Part shown: positions 62,841 through 64,000 of the stretch, one piece after another
How positions within the stretch are numbered: position 1 is the first letter of the stretch
How the letters are laid out: each line of letters begins with the position of its first letter
Source: Natronospira elongata
GTDB lineage: Bacteria; Pseudomonadota; Gammaproteobacteria; Natronospirales; Natronospiraceae
Length of the DNA: 64,000 bases
Direction: 5' to 3'
Assembly (NCBI RefSeq): GCF_034931365.1
Contig: NZ_JAYGII010000004.1
Location: 1 to 64,000 of the forward strand
Made by a program: the position numbers and the translations under genes
The notes under the pieces: generated by a model
Databases searched by the model: none
What the model saw: only the letters and a program-made list of their open reading frames with translations
What the model was told of the DNA's origin: nothing

Positions 62841-63767
62841 ATGGCAAACTACCCCCAATCCGTGAAACTCGTCGAGGTGGGCCCCCGCGATGGCCTGCAG
62901 AACGAGGCCGAGCCGATACCCACGGCGACCAAGCGTGAGCTGATCCATCGCCTGGCCGGTGCCGGCCTGCCGGTGGTGGAAGCGACCAGTTTTGTCAGCC
63001 CAAAGTGGATTCCGCAGCTGGGCGATGCCGCCGAGCTGTTCCCGTCCATTGAGCGCAAGGCGGGTGTTCACTACCCCGTGCTGGTACCCAACATGAAGGG
63101 CATGGAGCGGGCGGTGGAAGCCGGGGTGGAGGAAGTTGCCGTATTCACCGCAGCCTCGGAAAGCTTCAACAAGAAGAACATCAATGCCTCCATTGCCGAA
63201 TCCCTGGAACGCTTCGAGCCGGTCATGGCGCTGGCGCAGGAAAAGGGTATTCGGGTGCGGGGCTATGTCTCCTGTGTGCTGGGCTGCCCCTATGAAGGGC
63301 ATATCAAGCCACAGGCCGTGGCGGAGGTCAGCGAAAAGCTGATGGAAATGGGCTGCTATGAGGTGTCCCTGGGCGACACCATCGGCTCCGGCACACCGCT
63401 CAAGGCACAGACCATGCTGGCCGCCGTGGCCCAACGCGTTGCCATGGACAGGCTGGCCATTCATTTCCACGATACCCGCGGCCAGGCGCTTGCCAACATC
63501 CAGGCCTGCCTGGAACTGGGGGTGGCCACGGTGGATGCCTCGGTGGCCGGTCTGGGTGGCTGTCCCTATGCCGACGGTGCCTCCGGCAACGTGGCCACTG
63601 AAGACGTGGTCTTCATGCTGGAAGGCATGGGCATCAACACCGGCGTGGACCTGGAAAAGCTCCACGCCACCGCCGTCTGGATCAGCCAGGAACTGGGCCG
63701 GGAGCCGGCCAGCAAGCTGGGGCGAATCCCGGTGGAGAAGGCCATCGCGCCTCTCGGCTGGAAATAA
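62841..63767 (+). CDS. liuE: Hydroxymethylglutaryl-CoA lyase
   Basis: 308 residues, TIM barrel. VGPRDGLQNE, the metal site IHFHDTRGQALAN and the active-site Cys loop GLGGCPYADGASGNVATED are HMG-CoA lyase signatures. It splits HMG-CoA to acetoacetate and acetyl-CoA, the last step of leucine breakdown. ATG 62841. Confidence 0.95.
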   Translation: MANYPQSVKLVEVGPRDGLQNEAEPIPTATKRELIHRLAGAGLPVVEATSFVSPKWIPQLGDAAELFPSIERKAGVHYPVLVPNMKGMERAVEAGVEEVAVFTAASESFNKKNINASIAESLERFEPVMALAQEKGIRVRGYVSCVLGCPYEGHIKPQAVAEVSEKLMEMGCYEVSLGDTIGSGTPLKAQTMLAAVAQRVAMDRLAIHFHDTRGQALANIQACLELGVATVDASVAGLGGCPYADGASGNVATEDVVFMLEGMGINTGVDLEKLHATAVWISQELGREPASKLGRIPVEKAIAPLGWK

Positions 63768-63780
63768 ACCGAAAAGCACC

Positions 63781-63898
63781 TGTAGGAGCGAATTCATTCG
63801 CGATCAAGGCCATCGGGTACCACGGCAAGCTCAACGTGGAATCGCGGATAAATCCGCTCCCACGGCTTCTTTTATCGCGAATGAATTCGCTCCTACGG
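63781..63898. repeat. Three REP-like units (type A) between liuE and the SDR gene
   Basis: One forward unit (63781-63804) and two inverted units (63841-63865 and 63874-63898). Confidence 0.85.
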
Positions 63899-63941
63899 TA
63901 GATACACCTGTTTTGAATGCAATCCATCGAAGGAGAACACA

Positions 63942-64000
63942 ATGAAATTCGAAAACCTGAATGCCGTCATCAGCGGCGGTGCCTCCGGGCTGGGTTTTGC
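63942..64000 (+). CDS. Short-chain dehydrogenase/reductase (3' partial, cut by window end)
   Basis: The visible 19 codons start MKFENLNAVISGGASGLGF, with the SDR glycine motif GGASGLG. AAGGAG lies about 7 bp upstream of the ATG. The position suggests a 3-hydroxyacyl-CoA dehydrogenase type II (inference). Confidence 0.75.
   Translation, partial: MKFENLNAVISGGASGLGF

Overview
The window looks like chromosomal DNA of a proteolytic, possibly haloalkaliphilic gammaproteobacterium (Natronospira/Wenzhouxiangella-like; an inference from gene content, not a database result). The points behind this are high GC, acidic proteins, a complete Rnf complex, housekeeping neighbourhoods typical of Gammaproteobacteria (arsC-wrbA-DUF2069; hda-pgsA-DUF2066 divergent from purM-purN-DUF3108; rnfABCDGE-nth), a xanthomonad-style TonB/ExbB/ExbD cluster and a full leucine degradation cluster. 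I see no rRNA, tRNA, CRISPR, prophage or integrase island.

Layout. 1-4.3 kb: a truncated GGDEF/EAL regulator, a rhomboid protease and a periplasmic serine hydrolase. 4.4-9.9 kb: an unrecognised lipoprotein whose start codon overlaps that of the divergent MoxR-DUF58-transglutaminase operon. 9.9-15.2 kb (minus): ilvC-like, psd-like, pssA, udg, rimI and prfC. Here the IlvC-like and Psd-like proteins lack catalytic residues and Udg lacks one Fe-S cysteine. 15.4-27.4 kb: proS, a lytic transglycosylase, acylphosphatase, a LysM lipoprotein, arsC-wrbA, hda-pgsA-DUF2066, purMN, dcd and apbC. 27.6-36.3 kb: metG, then rnfABCDGE-nth-DUF1841, with a repeat element splitting rnfA from rnfB. 36.4-39 kb: dsbC, xerD and a plsC-type acyltransferase. 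39.1-49.5 kb (minus): a TonB-dependent receptor, two 2-oxoglutarate/Fe(II) oxygenases and a dedicated energising module (DUF3450-ExbB-ExbB-ExbD-ExbD-TonB-TPR). 49.9-64 kb: icmF divergent from leucine dehydrogenase, followed by liuA, thiolase, liuB, liuC, liuD, liuE and the start of an SDR gene.

How the genes fit together. Leucine dehydrogenase deaminates branched-chain amino acids. After a keto-acid dehydrogenase not in this window, LiuA, LiuBD, LiuC and LiuE take isovaleryl-CoA to acetoacetate plus acetyl-CoA; IcmF interconverts isobutyryl- and n-butyryl-CoA from valine. A lineage that lives by eating branched-chain amino acids could tolerate decay of ilvC, which would fit the damaged IlvC-like protein.

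The most unusual signal is in the non-coding DNA. Every intergenic gap of the leucine cluster holds an inverted pair of REP-like repeats or a larger element. Three copies of a 167-229 bp MITE-like element with GTGAACAG-rich inverted ends each directly abut, with no spacer, a perfect hairpin made from the last codons of the neighbouring gene. Other short repeats also begin exactly at stop codons (tgpA-like, SLT, metG).
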